A stretch of 6,610 nucleotides of DNA from Verrucomicrobiota bacterium (GTDB lineage Bacteria; Verrucomicrobiota; Verrucomicrobiia; Verrucomicrobiales; Akkermansiaceae), in NCBI GenBank assembly GCA_026397695.1, contig JAPLUJ010000739.1:1-6610 (forward strand), in the 5' to 3' direction. A program made the translations under genes and the position numbers. Within the stretch, counting starts at the first letter, position 1. Each line of letters opens with the position of its first letter. Shown here one piece after another: positions 6,429 through 6,610 of this stretch. The notes under the pieces were generated by a model. That model made no database searches. It had not been told where the DNA came from and saw only the letters and a program-made list of their open reading frames with translations.

Positions 6429-6610
6429 ATGAACCCTCACCGCAAGACACCATGTCCTGTGCCGAACCCCGGCATCGTGGTCTGGGCAGCCGCTCTCCTG
6501 CTGCACGCCACCACCACCTTTGCCGCCGATGTTCCGCGTGATCTGGCCTTCCTCATGAGCTCCGACCCGCACATCGGGTCGGAAAACCCCAAGGCAACCC
6601 CTCCCGTCAC
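6429..6610 (+). CDS. Secreted metallophosphoesterase-like protein, 5' part only
   Basis: Sixty codons are visible before the window ends. The protein starts MNPHRKTPCPVPNPG with a basic N-region, then a hydrophobic core IVVWAAALLLHATTTFA and a likely signal-peptidase site after FAA near residue 36. The mature part begins DVPRDLAFLMSSDPHIGSEN. A hydrophobic strand leading to (S)DxH is the first metal-binding motif of calcineurin-like metallophosphoesterases, here D-P-H. Secreted PVC proteins with an LMSSDPH or similar start are known to me as metallophosphoesterases. The later motifs (GD, GNH, H) lie outside the window, so the call rests on one motif and context. The ATG at 6429 directly precedes the signal peptide; the A/C-rich leader has no Shine-Dalgarno. 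It is transcribed divergently from the toroid gene. Confidence 0.7.
   Translation, partial: MNPHRKTPCPVPNPGIVVWAAALLLHATTTFAADVPRDLAFLMSSDPHIGSENPKATPPV

Noticed and set aside
6127..6453. N-terminal extension of the minus-strand toroid gene to 6453 (642 residues)
   Set aside because: The extra residues are Cys/Arg/Gly-rich without family features, and a clear signal peptide begins at the ATG at 6126.

Overview
The window looks like chromosomal DNA of a Verrucomicrobiota bacterium, or a close PVC relative, probably from a metagenome. Four things point there: a large secreted multi-CxxCH protein of the HzsA-related type, short GCGGACA/TGTCCGC hairpin repeats, a composite inverted-repeat spacer of a kind I associate with that phylum, and start codons without Shine-Dalgarno sequences. 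The assignment rests on recalled family resemblance, not on a search. The DNA is GC-rich throughout.

Left edge (1-180): a poorly resolved gene end, then two tandem 31-bp hairpin repeats; the first is followed by a T6 run. Next (181-1205) comes an rlmN-type 23S rRNA/tRNA A2503/A37 radical-SAM methyltransferase gene. It is broken: directly after the CxxxCxxC cluster the frame shifts, and the family's conserved segment is missing. The missing length fits 46 nt, and putting it back gives a normal 356-residue protein.

Centre (1335-4157): an intact 940-residue exported protein with a TolB/PD40-like beta-propeller, three CxxCH haem motifs and an FnIII-like tail, related to the hydrazine synthase alpha-subunit family but of unknown reaction. 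A 367-bp spacer (4158-4524) follows, separating convergent genes. It holds at least three inverted repeats, including an arm pair of about 50 and 43 nt.

Right (4525-6126, minus strand): a 533-residue secreted protein that looks like an alpha/alpha-toroid (six-hairpin glycosidase-like) carbohydrate-active enzyme with a C-terminal beta domain. A 302-bp divergent spacer with a compact palindrome separates it from the 5' end of a secreted metallophosphoesterase-like gene (6429 to the window end, plus strand).

The three exported proteins would act in the periplasm or outside the cell. No operon is evident: the genes are convergent or divergent with long spacers, so a shared pathway is not supported. 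The best leads are the broken rlmN, the uncharacterised multihaem propeller protein and the repeat-rich spacers. I found no mobile-element gene, CRISPR array, tRNA or rRNA.
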